Assembly: GCA_025716855.1 (NCBI GenBank)
Contig: JAIXMQ010000003.1
Location: 248,001 to 312,000, forward strand
Direction of reading: 5' to 3'
Length of the DNA stretch: 64,000 nucleotides
DNA from: Pilaira anomala
Taxonomy: Eukaryota > Mucoromycota > Mucoromycetes > Mucorales > Mucoraceae
Shown here: piece by piece, positions 1 through 10,644 of the stretch
Position numbering within the stretch: the first letter of the stretch is position 1
How the letters are laid out: every line of letters begins with the position of its first letter
The notes under the pieces: model-generated
What the model saw: the letters and a program-made list of their open reading frames with translations, nothing else
Told to the model about the DNA's origin: nothing
Database searches by the model: none
Position numbers and translations under genes: made by a program

Positions 1-119
1 AAATTTTCGATTTAAGAATAGATGCACTGTAGAAGCAAAAAGATTTATCTGATCACCGCAAAACCAAATGAAGCAAGACATTTGGGAAAAGAGACTCTCT
101 TACTTGTAAATCGCGTCAT
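1..119 (-). CDS. Possible 5' end of a gene running off the left edge
   Basis: On the minus strand an ATG at 119-117 opens a 16-nt exon (119-104) followed by a GTAAGA donor. A pyrimidine-rich stretch ending in CTACAG gives an acceptor at 27-28, so a second exon would run from 26 off the edge. The joined frame stays open (MTRFT, then MHLF...), but only 14 codons are visible, too few to recognise a family. Tiny first exons occur in two well-supported genes of this window (ARPC4 and AP-1 sigma), which makes the model credible but not proven. No function can be given. Confidence 0.2.
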
Positions 120-683
120 AAACTTCAATTACCGCAAGAGCTTACATTTTTATTTAGCTCATTGTTATGTATCAATTTGCTAAAAAGTTGAGTATTAAAG
201 AAAATACAAAAGATGTGGTACCAATCAAAAAAAGAATTATGCAAAATAAAAAAATCTTAATTGAGATAGTTACTATGTAAAAGACGCGATTATAATATAT
301 ATATATCAAGGAAAAAACACGACGTATATATAACAACTAAAAGGGTAGGCATATAATTCAAATGCGTCTTTTATTTTTTTTTTTTATTACCGAGACAATC
401 ATATTTCATTTGCTGAATGAAATATAGGAGGAGGGAAAACTCACGAGAAAATGAGTCAGAGAACATCACGTAATTAGGTAAATTTGAAGAAATTTGACAA
501 AAAGTTTAAGCCCGCTATGAACCTGTACACTGGTGCCATTAAAGCTACTATAGATTAGGAAATGACCGATGAGTGATGTATTTTTTTCATTTCAAGTAAA
601 AAAAGTAGTGATCTTTATTCAACTACCGCCGCTTACTTTCGCAATAGCAATCTGGAATTTTTTTTTTTAGGGAATCATCATCA

Positions 684-720
684 TGACGTATCTTGTTTAT
701 GTTTGCATAATATATAAATA
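684..720 (+). promoter_or_regulatory. Core promoter of the LEA-like gene: CRE half-site and TATA box
   Basis: A TGACGT motif (CRE/ATF-type half-site) lies at 684-689 and a TATATAAATA box at 711-720, about 75 bases before the start codon. The leader between them and the ATG is AT-rich, and the start context is CAAAAATG with adenines upstream, typical of a well-translated fungal gene. The TGACGT match is short and could be chance. Stress control through a bZIP factor is an inference that fits a LEA-like product. Confidence 0.4.
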
Positions 721-795
721 ACACGTAAAATTTTTCACTTCATATTCTTTTATCTTTATTATTAAATTATAAATTATATATATTACCAAACAAAA

Positions 796-1503
796 ATGTC
801 TTTCTTAGCTAAATCTACTACTACTCTCTTCGCCTCTGTTCGTGGTGCCTCTACTGCCTCTACTACTTTTGTTCCCGCCGCCTCTCTTCATCTTTCATCT
901 GTTATCCAACGTGAAACTGTTGTTGATAAGGCTAAACATGTTGTTGAAGACGTAAACAAGGAAGCCGGTAAGAAGCTTGGCAATGCTATTGATGGTGCCG
1001 AAAAGTTAACCAAGGAAGCTTCTCATAAGACTGAAAACCTCAAGGAAAATGTCACACAACACGTCGCTTCTGTGAATAAGGATTTTGGTAGTAAGGTGAG
1101 TCAAGTCATGGATGACGCAGAGGATGTAGTTGATGCTGCTTCTCAAAAGTCTCAAGAATTAAAGCATGATGCTACCAAGAAGTCTCAAGAATTAAAGCGT
1201 AATGCATCTCAAAAGTCACAAGAATTCAAGAAGGGTGCTGAAAATGTTGCTTCTGAAAAGACTGAAGAAGCCAAGAGAAAGGTTCCTAGTGAAAAGACTA
1301 TTCTTGAGACTGTCAAGGAAGGTGTCAAGACCGCTGAAAATATCGTTGAAAAGGCCAAGGAAGTTGTTGGTTTAGGTGCTAAGAAGGCTGAACATTCTGC
1401 TGATGAACTCAAGGATGAAGCTAAATTAGGTGCTAAAAAGGCTGCTAACTATGTTGATGAGACAAGAGCAAAGGCCTCTAAAGAAATCAAGGATAAGTTT
1501 TAA
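796..1503 (+). CDS. LEA-like (group 3) hydrophilic helical protein, probably mitochondrial
   Basis: Intronless 235-residue protein. The first ~40 residues are rich in Ser, Thr, Ala and Arg with almost no acidic residues and resemble a mitochondrial presequence (inference). The rest is a long, highly charged amphipathic helix with degenerate 11-residue periodicity (KSQELK, KKAEHSADELKDEAK and similar), the hallmark of group 3 late-embryogenesis-abundant proteins, which protect membranes and proteins during desiccation or cold. There are no Cys or Trp residues and no catalytic motif. The start follows a clear TATA box and leader. AATAAA polyadenylation signals lie at about 1550-1567. It converges with the PDCD2 gene, the stop codons about 100 bases apart. 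An apolipoprotein-like helical structural protein is an alternative reading. Confidence 0.8.
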   Translation: MSFLAKSTTTLFASVRGASTASTTFVPAASLHLSSVIQRETVVDKAKHVVEDVNKEAGKKLGNAIDGAEKLTKEASHKTENLKENVTQHVASVNKDFGSKVSQVMDDAEDVVDAASQKSQELKHDATKKSQELKRNASQKSQEFKKGAENVASEKTEEAKRKVPSEKTILETVKEGVKTAENIVEKAKEVVGLGAKKAEHSADELKDEAKLGAKKAANYVDETRAKASKEIKDKF

Positions 1504-1603
1504 ATAGTTCCTCTTCTCTCTCCCCCTCCTCCAATTCTGTATATAAAACAATAAACGATTAAATAAAACAGCTCTTTTATTCTATTTTTTCCTTTTTATT
1601 TTT

Positions 1604-3017
1604 TTAATCGGTTTCGTATTGAACTATGATGGTTTCTTCTACATATGTATTTTCTTCTAATTGACCAGGATGACAATCCTTTTGACAAACGAATACCAAG
1701 ATAGTACCAAATTCCATACCTACATTCCAACTATCCAATACAGCCTTTGTATCCCTTTTCCCACTTGAATTTTCTACTACAGTCTTTTGTTCTTTGGTAG
1801 CATATTCAGTTGTAGGTAAAATGGATAAAATATTAGGCATTAATTGAAATTCAAATACGCGAGGACCATGACAACGTTGACAACGACCTGCTATTGCTTG
1901 TTGTTGTTGTTGATTTAACATGGAATAAAACAAAGGTTGACCATGGAACGCATAACGTACACATTGTGCAGGAGAACATTCAACACGTTCAGTGAATTTT
2001 TTAAATTGTTTATCTACACCACGAGGTAAATGTTGCTTTTCGTATGTCTCGCCTTGCCATGTTTCTCCTGCTTCATCTACTTCCATTAATAATTCCTTTT
2101 CCATATCTAAATATTCTTTATATCGACTCATATCGATTCCCATATTGTCGTAATTGTCAGTTCGTTCTTCGTCAATGTAAATGTAATATCCTGGGAATTG
2201 TGGTAAAGCGTTCATATCTACTGTGGGCTCAGGTGCTATATTGAGTTGTTCCATTTTATCAATTAGGGTATCTTGTTTTTTTGTTAGGATGGAAGCTAAT
2301 GTAGGTTTTTCAGCAGCAGCTGGCTTTGTACCGAATCCAGCAACAGGTTTCATGCCGAATCCACCTGTGGTACCAAATCCACCAGTTGCAGGCTTCATAC
2401 CAAAGCCACCCGATGAATTGTTTGCATTACCAAATGATCCAGCAGAGTTTCCCCATAAATCACCTAATTGAAATGTTTGTTGACTCGCTGCTACTGCCGC
2501 TGCCTTTTTCTTTTCTTCTTTCTTTCTTTTTTCCTCTTCCTTTTGTTTTTGTGCTTTTAAATAAGCTGTATCAACTACATGAGATCGTACAACCGAGAAA
2601 CTATATAGAATAATTATCAGTTTGTTGTTATTTAATATTTAAAAAAAGAAAATTCGATTTATTACCTTCCTTCCTTTCTCATACAGGCACGCTTATTACA
2701 ACCCCAAACGTAAAGTACACGGTGGTAAGGGGATTCAGGTAATGGGACATAACTTTGAAAGATCAAGTACATTGGGTTTCCACAAATACGACAAGTACAT
2801 ACTTTTGAAGGTGGAAGTGTTTTGGGATCGAGCCAAACCTAAGTACAGACAATGAGTAAGAAAGTTATGTATTTGTGTGTGTGTGTATGCTTTTTATCTA
2901 ACTTACTGGTAAACCACCAAGTTTTGTGACATATGCATCGTTATCTAATTCAATTTTTCCGTCGGGAACCCCGAGAAGAATAGGTGTTTCTTTCTTGGCT
3001 TGTTTCTTGTTGGACAT
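1604..3017 (-). CDS. PDCD2 / Tsr4 family ribosome-assembly chaperone
   Basis: Three exons (3017-2907, 2838-2666, 2600-1604) encode 426 residues; both introns have GT-AG ends and the frame is exact. The N-terminal part carries the family signature: TKLGGLPVWLDP, two Cys-x-x-Cys pairs (CTCRICGNP), then PYHRVLYVWGCN. The C-terminal PDCD2_C domain shows CQRCHGPRVFEFQLMP and GMEFGTILVFVCQKDC. Between them is a charged Lys/Glu/Ala helix and a Gly-Phe-Gly rich linker (about residues 120-190). In yeast, Tsr4 is a dedicated chaperone for ribosomal protein uS5 (Rps2); the same cytosolic role is inferred here. The ATG at 3017 was chosen because it gives the conserved start of the domain; upstream in-frame sequence is poly-lysine from a poly-T run and is not coding. 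Confidence 0.9.
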
Positions 3018-3439
3018 ATGTTTTTGTTTGAAAAGAGAAAGGGTTCTTTTTTTTTTTTTTTTTTTTTCTTTTTTTGGATTATGGCAAGAAAAAGCGTCAC
3101 AATCGCAGTACAGGAACGACTTGACGTTTTTCCAGAATAAAAACGCACTGTTGTCAAAAACTAACTTTAATATCTGTAAGTAAGCTTTTATCAACAAAAA
3201 TATTCGTAAAGAGGTTGATTCTTATCAACCACTTGGTCGTTCAGAACCTAAAGCAAGGTCAGTTTTATTTTTCAATTAAAAATACTATCTTTTTTTTTAT
3301 TGATATATATCTTTTTTATCCTGTGAATAAAATGAAAATCTGAAATTTGATTGGCTAATAAACCGGGACAAAACTGACTGGCTGACAGTGGGGTTTTAAA
3401 GTTTATTTAAAAAAAAAAGACATAATTTAAGTAGTTATC

Positions 3440-4904
3440 TTAAATCTTAGCACTCGCTCCAAACACAATCTTGGCTTCTTCTGAAATAAGATTGATGTCA
3501 ATTGGAATTAAAGGTTGTGTAAACTCCCGTGTGCAACACCAACGGTTAGCAACAAATAAATCCTGCTCTGCTCCTTCTATTTTATTGATAAGATCAAATG
3601 CTGCTTGTTCAATAAATAAGGCACCTGCTAACGTTTTTCCTAAAGCAAAAGTCAATTGACGTGCATTTGATTCCATCTCTATTTTACTGCTGGTTGATTT
3701 GATGAAATCTGAAATATTGTCTAATGCTATCTGAACTCCCTTTGCAGCTTCAGATAATTTTGAAGAAGTTTGAACAGATCGATTCATCTTTTCTTTAATC
3801 ATCTACAACCAGAATAATTAAAATAAGGACTTATTTCTGCTTTTTTTTTTGAAACTTACCTTTTCAAATGTTAATATACATTGACCCTTTGTCTCCTTCA
3901 TAACACGAAGTACATCCATTGACAAGACATTGGTAGTACCTTCCCAAATGGTATTCACTTGTGAATCACGTAATTGACGACCAATTCCAACATCTTCCAT
4001 ATATCCTTGTCCGCCCAATGCTTCCATGGCTTCACTACATGCATTCACGCCTATTTTACAAACATAAGCCTTTGCAATAGGTGTCAAAAAACGTAGAATA
4101 GCTGCATCCTCCGTACTATTCTCAACGCATTCGGTACGACCTAACAACTCAATACAATAAAATGAAATTTGAGCACCGGCACGAAAGATGAGTTCGAGTT
4201 CAGCTAATGTAGTGATATGAAGGGCTGTTTTATCCAATGTGTTGTTAAATGCATGACGCTTAGTTGCAAAATCTTTTGCAAGTGCAAGAGATCGACGAAG
4301 CGCACAAACAACGCCTAAACAAGCATAGATACGTGTAATATTTAAGATGGATGCGATATTAGGCACACCTCGACCAGGTTTACCAACCTTTTTTTTTTTT
4401 TTTTTGTGAAAAAAAAAATAAAGATTAACTTTTTTTGACGAATTCATTAAATATTTTTTAAATATTTATGTTTACCATCTTGGCTTGCATTCCATTTAAT
4501 TCAAGTTCTGCAGTAGGTAAACCTTTTGTACCGTACTTGTTTTTTAAACGATGGACTCGAACACCGTTTAACTGACCATCAGATGATCTCATATCAGCGA
4601 TATAAAGTGAAAGTCCTTTACTGCCTGAAAGAACCGTACCTTCATTTGGGTCGATTGTTCTTGCTAATAACATGGTCATATCAGCCGTCGTAGCACTTGA
4701 AAACCATTTAAAACCAGAAATTGACCATGTGTTGGTTGATGCATCTAATAATTCTGCTTGCGTTTCGGATTGACCTACATCACTACCACCAGGACGTTCA
4801 GTCATCCATTGTCCACTTGTCCAGAATTTCTTAGGATCGCGGCTGTATATATATATATATATATCATGGTTAGTTTTAAATTGAGAAAGTGTATGTACGT
4901 ATGG

Positions 4905-4943
<39 letters not shown>

Positions 4944-5729
4944 AAAGGTACCTGGTGAGTCGAGGGAGGTAAGTACTTTTCATTTCTTCAGTACCCAACA
5001 ATTCAAGAACACGAGCAGCACCATCTACTTGAAAAGTTAAAGACTGTATTCAATTGAGGTATATAAATTGTTTATTTTACCTGTCATGGATAAAGGACAA
5101 GAATACATGGCAGAGGATGGCATATAAAGATATTGTTTTGCAAATTGATAAATACGAGAATATTGACCATATTTGCGTTCATATGCAATTGCAACCAGAC
5201 TATATTTAGAAAAAAGGGGATTACGATATAATACAAAAAAAAAAAAAAAAAAAAAAAAGTATTGTGCAATCTTTTTTACCCTTCTTCAGCAGCTACATCG
5301 TTTAATTCTTTCCAACCTTGAGCAGTTGAGATTTCATCTACACGTTTACACCAAGCGTCATATTGCTTTAATTGAGGATAGTTATTTGGTGCATCAACGT
5401 TATCTCCCATAACAAGAATATCTATGGATCTTTTAGTAAAAGAGAAAAGAGTAATAGAGATATATTTAACTACCTTTGGTGACTCGATCACCAAATTTAA
5501 AAAGGTCAGGCTCAATTTCAGTTAGTATAGAAGCAGGTACGGACTTTCTCAAGATGTTTTTCAAAACGATATCATCATCATATTGGTTCTTTAATTGTGG
5601 TGGATCCTAATATATACATGTAGGTCTATATGTAAGTACATGGATTTGTTCATACATATTATTTAAATTTAAAACCTGACGAAATCCAGTATCAGAAGTA
5701 GCTGTAGGAAAAGGCTTTTGAGTAGTCAT
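3440..5729 (-). CDS. Acyl-CoA dehydrogenase, AidB-like family
   Basis: Eight exons (5729-5676, 5606-5474, 5421-5280, 5199-5081, 5027-4952, 4842-4476, 4387-3860, 3802-3440) give 593 residues with exact phase. The middle domain has MTERPGGSDV near residue 188 followed by FKWFSSATTADMTMLLART, the FAD-contacting strand pattern. The C-terminal helical domain has GRGVPNIASILNITRIY and the EALGGQGYMED motif. This layout, longer than the ~400 residues of classical acyl-CoA dehydrogenases, matches the AidB-like group, FAD flavoproteins whose substrates are poorly known. No clear mitochondrial presequence or C-terminal SKL is seen (it ends GASAKI), so location is open. Intron 5 is largely TA repeats and intron 6 is an A-tract ending in AAG. 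Its promoter faces the long accessory region. Confidence 0.88.
4846..4940. repeat. TA microsatellites in an intron
   Basis: Two runs of alternating TA, at about 4846-4864 and 4911-4939, make up most of intron 5 of the acyl-CoA dehydrogenase gene. Similar TA runs sit in introns of the RhoGAP gene (about 56279-56307) and the DAG-lipase-like gene (about 59412-59436, 60121-60136). They are most likely neutral. Confidence 0.8.
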
Positions 5730-6439
5730 TTTTTTTTTTAAAAAAAAAAAATAAATTGATGGGAAAAAAAGAGAGAGGAAATTCATTTGACACATGTGGA
5801 TTAAACTTAATTCCCACCCTCAAACTTAACCTCCGATTGAAAACTTTACAATAGTTACATATAACATCTGTCCATAATTTGGCCCGAGACCTTTTTACAG
5901 ATTCCCTTTTTCTTTTTGCATAGTTTAAACAACTCATTTATAGTAACTAATATGAAGAGGTATAATTAACACGCACTTTTATCATGGGCAGCATTCAACT
6001 AACTAGTCAATTGTGTTATCAAGTTTCTACATTAATTAAGTCCATTGTTATCATATTTTACACTTTGCCCCTTGCTTTTTTTCTAAAAAAAAAAAAAAAA
6101 AAAAGTAAATGTGTAAAACATATTCATTTTTGAATTGTATCTTACATTTAAAATTGCTTTACTTTTATAAATTGAGCTGAAAAATATCAAATAATTACTT
6201 CTTATACAGTTGACAAGAAATATGAATAACGAGGTGATCCGTCATATGCTCAACAATAAGTGTCATACCGTGAACCAAATATAACTTATAAATCTTTGAT
6301 TTCAGCTTGTTGACTTGAGACGCATTTAATCAAAAAATTACATCATTGTAATAAGTTCCAAGATTTATAAGCAAATTATGAGCGGCACATTGCTTTATTT
6401 AAAAAAGTTGATCACGCCAATACATGTTAAAATGTACCT
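5730..6439. other. Intergenic, no gene recognised
   Basis: About 700 bases upstream of the acyl-CoA dehydrogenase gene. It contains A/T tracts (a run of about 20 A near 6085) and no open frame with coding character. It may hold the promoter of that gene and further unrecognisable remains of the Sel1 relic that begins at about 6440. Confidence 0.6.
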
Positions 6440-6780
6440 CGAGTTTCATTTCTACAACATGCTGAATAGTTTTAAATCCTGCCATATTAATACCAAAGAG
6501 TATGTATGCCTAGAGAAGCTGGACAACCCTTTGATGCAGCTACATTGATCCATTCAATCGCTTTAGCTTTACACCTAAACCTTTACAATAGAGTGCTGCA
6601 ATTTTTAAAGGCCCTGAGTAGAAGCAATCCCTATTTCGGACGTTGTTTTATAACAATCATAAACTGCTTTATAGTCTAGAAGAACATTACCGATTCCTTG
6701 CCGATGTATACCACCCATTAATAAATAAGCAGGCTCATCTTCGCTGTTAACTTTAAGCTTTAAAAAAAACTAGTGCTGAT
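6440..6780 (-). pseudogene. Decayed Sel1-repeat gene copy
   Basis: Read on the minus strand, fragments in shifting frames match the C-terminal third of the intact Sel1 gene at 9046-10266. Relic EPAYLLMGGIHRQG matches intact EAFYLLGEIYQKG; relic YKAVYDCYKT matches YKVAYSCYRS; relic IAALYCKGLGVK matches IAGLYCKGFGVE; relic AIEWINVAASKGCP matches TLEWLYKAKAKGCP. The order is collinear but joining the blocks needs at least two frameshifts, and no start is visible. It is a dead duplicate. Similarity fades beyond both ends. Confidence 0.75.
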
Positions 6781-7693
6781 TACGTTACTATTATGAGAAA
6801 AATTAATTGATCATGTAATAAAATGGCGTCTTTATTTATTTATTTTTTTATCATTTGTGAAGAGTGAAAACCATGTATAAAAGATTACATGAAATTGTTG
6901 CCACTTTCTCATATTGTGCTATGTATAGACAGTATGATTTCAGAGAAAGAGGCTTTTTTTGGATGAAATGAATCAAGCTTTTTTTTTTTACAAAGGATGA
7001 TTGTGATAACAAAGCATGAATTTTGAATCTCGGTCCGAGCTTAAATTTTATTGGCTGAAAAAAGATCAACAAACCTGCAAGAGTTTACGTACTAAACAGA
7101 TAAGAACTTTTTCAAAAAAAAAAAAACCTTTTCTTCTTTACTTTTTTCTTTGATAGTACTCTTTTGCTTCTGGTGTATTCCCTCTTGCTTGCCTTCTATA
7201 ATAATTCAACATTATATTAGAAGGTCTTCATCTCGTTTTTGCTGGTACCATTAGTTTTGGTTAGGGCCGACGGGTAATTTTTTTTTTTATTTTTTTTTTA
7301 TTTTACTTGATATTTTAGGGACATGGTTTTCCGTTCTGCCATGGACATGTCTCAACAATGTTGTGTAATGGGTATAAAGTGTTGTATGTGTACGTATTTT
7401 TTTCTTCTTCTTCTTCTTCTTCATATATTTGAGTCTTTTTTTGGTGGCCACCTTCTTGTTTGGTATGTATACAAATATATTGCTTATGATTCTATTCACT
7501 AACCTTGTCTTTTTTTTTTTAATCTTTTATGTAGATTTTTAAGTTGTCTCTTTAATAAAATATATAATGGTATGTATATTAATTTTAAAATTATAAAAGT
7601 ATCTTTCTCTAACTCTTTTTTTTTTTTTCATTCTATAGTCTTTTGTCTTTTGTCCCAACTCCTTGAATAATCCGGTGTCGTTGCTGCGGTGGA
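6781..7693. other. Intergenic, nothing recognised
   Basis: AT-rich sequence with T-runs, a CTT microsatellite near 7402-7420, and only short, low-complexity open frames. No family motif was seen on either strand. Confidence 0.6.
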
Positions 7694-7972
7694 TTGCGTG
7701 TGGACTTTGATTACGTGTGGACTTTGATTACGTGTGGACTTTGATTACGTGTGGACTTTGATTACGTGTGGAATTTGATTACGTGTGGAATTTGATTACG
7801 TGTGGAATTTGATTGGATACTTAATTTAATTGGACATTGGAATTTAATTGAACATTGGAATTTAATTGGACATTGGAATTTAATTGGATATTGGAATTTA
7901 ATTGGATATTGGATTTTATTGGATACTGGATTTTATTGGATACTGGATTTTATTGGATATTGGATGATTATT
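7694..7972 (+). repeat. Two-phase minisatellite (17-bp then 18-bp units)
   Basis: Seven tandem copies of a 17-bp unit (TACGTGTGGACTTTGAT; the last three read AATTTGAT) run into about nine copies of an 18-bp unit around ATTGGAATTTAATTGGAC. The second unit looks derived from the diverged last copies of the first, since both share TGGAATTT-AT. The 18-bp part is open in one frame as a Trp/Asn/Leu/Ile/Gly hexapeptide repeat, which is a by-product of a unit divisible by three. There are no spacers between units, so it is not a CRISPR array. Confidence 0.9.
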
Positions 7973-8152
7973 TGGGTAAATTGAGTTTTGTAAGTATTCG
8001 GCCCTTTAATGGGATTGAAGATTAAGGAATACGCGATTCTTTGTGGTGAATACATTGAATTTGGAACGTAGTTAAACTTCAACAGTTTGCTATTATTCTT
8101 TTCTCTTTGTTTGAGATGAAGCTGGAAGTATAAGAGCTCTCAGGATCCAAAG

Positions 8153-8395
8153 TTGCTTAACCAGAGTAATTTCGAGAGGATTCAATTGAGTACTATCAAT
8201 CAAAAAAGTCCATCTGTCTTGTCTACATTGGTTTCTCTCTCTCTTTGGGTGTTCTCTCTAAGCTCCCTTTTTTTTTTCTCATGGCTGGTCTGGCTTAAAC
8301 ACAACTACAAGAGACTAGCTTCCACGTTTTCGCCTTTCTTTCTCACTGGTGAACAAGGCTATGATACTTTGGACAAGCAAGCTATTACCATTTAA
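8153..8395 (+). other. Orphan open frame, 80 codons, doubtful
   Basis: A frame with a central hydrophobic stretch (LSLWVFSLSSLFFFSWLVWL) followed by a basic patch and a polar tail ending TLDKQAITI. It has no TATA box at a good distance, no recognisable family and no splice partners. A membrane micropeptide or the relic of a longer gene are both possible. I would not annotate it as a gene without expression evidence. Confidence 0.15.
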
Positions 8396-9045
8396 ATAGC
8401 TTTTGGTGCATATCATTCAACCACAACATTATCAAGTATCACTGGTCTTCTTTCTAAAGCTGCAAACATAAATGCTTTTTTTTTCATACTATAATCAAAA
8501 CCGCTCTATTAACAAGTATCACTGATCTTTTCTTCTTTTTTAACAAGAAACTCTTTAGATGGTCAAGACATAATGATCATTCTACTTTAATAAAATACTT
8601 GTTTTTGATTATGGTACCTATTACATATATATATAAACTTGTCTTGGTATTTAATCATTCTTTTTCTTTGCTTTTTATTTTAAAAATAAAAGAATACAAA
8701 AGGTAGTCGAGTAATTACCTCTTTTGACATATACAGTAAGTTACTCTATAAAGAAGTAGATTACTTTTAAAAAAGAATCAAGTATAGCTTACAATTATAT
8801 TATTGTTATTGTTAAAGAGCTATAGACGTGTAAAAGAGCCAGTTGTTCAGAGGAGCAAAGGCTATATGAGCTGAAGCCTTGAAGAGAGCTATTTGAAGTA
8901 GAGTTGTGAGTAGACGAAGTAAAACATGTAATTACAATATAATGCTAAACCCCCCCCCCCCCAAAAAAAAATAAAATAAGGATAATGAGGTTGGGTACAT
9001 AGTGTTTTCTTCTAATGGATACTTTTTTTATTTAAATAACATATG
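8396..9045. other. Intergenic with a short direct duplication
   Basis: No gene is seen. The motif CAAGTATCACTGGTCTT near 8433 recurs as CAAGTATCACTGATCTT near 8513, suggesting a local duplication. A run of 14 C at about 8950-8963, directly followed by 8 A, is unusual in this AT-rich DNA. Confidence 0.6.
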
Positions 9046-10266
9046 TTAATAAGGTTTATTGAGATCTTTTATAAAAGGTCTTGTAGTATTATATCCGTGC
9101 GCATTAATCGCAGCAAGTAGAGATTTCGCAGTTGGACAACCCTTTGCTTTCGCCTTATAAAGCCATTCGAGTGTTTTGACTTTACTCTTTTCTACACCAA
9201 ATCCCTTACAATAGAGTCCTGCAATTCTAGTAGCTCCGCAGATAACCCCCAAGTCAAATGCTGATCTGTAACAGCTATACGCGACCTTGTAATCTTGAGA
9301 CACACCATCCCATCCTTTTTGGTAGATTTCACCTAAAAGATAAAATGCTTCGCCATCTGGTCGTCCATGCAGATCGGCGTCACAAGCTTGCTTAAGCCAT
9401 TTAATTGCTTCTTTTTGATTACGTTCAACTACAGAACTATCTTTATAAACTCTGCCTAGAAACATAGAAGGAGAGATATGTACATGTCTTGAGGCAAATT
9501 CACCATAATAATGTGCTCTTTGGATATTATGAGGACTCTCTTTGTGTGCTTTAGCGTAAGCTGCTAAAAGGCCTACTTGGGAATTATAAATACCAGATAA
9601 ATTTGTTTCAGATAGCAAAATCCAAAGAAGTATTGCCTGAAACTTTTCAAAATTAGGAGTTGTATCTTTATAGTCTCCTTGTACAACTAAAACAGGTACA
9701 GTTGCGTCTAAATGATGAATACTGACCATAAAATCTTGTGCTTTTTTTAAATTCGTTTGATCGGTATAAGTAAAAACCACTTCAAATTCCTTGTTTCCAA
9801 ACAAGTAACGTTTTCCTTCTTCAAGTTGTACTTTTTTATTATTATCCTTTCTAGCCAATTGATCGTACCAGAAGAATGCCTTTTCTAGATTTGCTGATTC
9901 AAAATATGAATCAAAGGTATAAATGAATCCCATATTGGCTATAGCATATGGCCATTCTTTCTCAGCCGCTAATGAAATCTCTTGAAATCCTGTAGGTTTG
10001 TCTTGTGGGATACCATAATCTCCATAAAAATGTATTGTACCGATCAAATAATGTGCTACGCGGTTATTCCATTTTGATGCAGCTCTTTTAAATAATTCCA
10101 TGGCTTTTGTTGGTTTACGTTCTTTTAGTCCGAAGCCAGCAAAATAAATAACGCCGGCAAAGAGCAAGGCGTTTTCATTATCATAATTCGCACCCTTTTC
10201 AAAGAGATTCAGAGCTTCAAGGTATTTTTTATCGTTTAGTTCTAATATCCCGTTGTAAACTTCCAT
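9046..10266 (-). CDS. Sel1-like repeat protein (SLR/TPR-like solenoid)
   Basis: A 406-residue frame built from ~36-residue helical pairs of the Sel1 type. Clear units include ALLFAGVIYFAGFGLKERKP, VAHYLIGTIHFYGDYGIPQD, AFYLLGEIYQKGWDGVSQDY and ATRIAGLYCKGFGVEKSK. Sel1 solenoids act as protein-interaction scaffolds; the partner is unknown. No signal peptide or membrane segment is seen. A short upstream exon is possible: ATG at 10380, donor after 10356, acceptor leading into 10286. That would add 15 residues in frame and give 421 residues; the simpler start at 10266 is used here. A decayed copy lies downstream (6440-6780) and a possible faint one upstream (10645-10902), so this appears to be the surviving member of a local family. 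Confidence 0.82.
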   Translation of the reverse strand: MEVYNGILELNDKKYLEALNLFEKGANYDNENALLFAGVIYFAGFGLKERKPTKAMELFKRAASKWNNRVAHYLIGTIHFYGDYGIPQDKPTGFQEISLAAEKEWPYAIANMGFIYTFDSYFESANLEKAFFWYDQLARKDNNKKVQLEEGKRYLFGNKEFEVVFTYTDQTNLKKAQDFMVSIHHLDATVPVLVVQGDYKDTTPNFEKFQAILLWILLSETNLSGIYNSQVGLLAAYAKAHKESPHNIQRAHYYGEFASRHVHISPSMFLGRVYKDSSVVERNQKEAIKWLKQACDADLHGRPDGEAFYLLGEIYQKGWDGVSQDYKVAYSCYRSAFDLGVICGATRIAGLYCKGFGVEKSKVKTLEWLYKAKAKGCPTAKSLLAAINAHGYNTTRPFIKDLNKPY

Positions 10267-10644
10267 ATCACCAAGTTTAGGAGTGTCTGTTATATATAAA
10301 GTTTAGCAGATAGTTCAAAACTAACATTTTGTTATGACGTTAACTATTAACTTACTTGAAATAGTATACTTGATTAGCATTATTAATGATATATGAAAAA
10401 AAAAAGGAATGGAAGGGGGGGGGAGGGGTAATAAAGTTTGAAATTTGAAGTTTTCAGGGTTATATAAATTTTGTTTTAAACAAAGAACCAACATCCCATA
10501 CAAAATTATGCTGTTTGTAACTTTTTTTTTAATACTATGAACCAAACAATATCATTGTAATAATACTCTTATAGCAGTGAGTTTATTAAAATAGTTTTAA
10601 TCGGCTCTTACTGATGCTGTTTTCACAGCAACCATTATTGTTCA

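Noticed and set aside
7694..7972. CRISPR-like repeat
   Set aside because: Units are directly adjacent without spacers, and the genome is eukaryotic.
7802..7984. Trp/Ile/Gly-rich 60-codon repeat protein
   Set aside because: It is a translation of the 18-bp minisatellite. There is no promoter, conserved flank or second exon.
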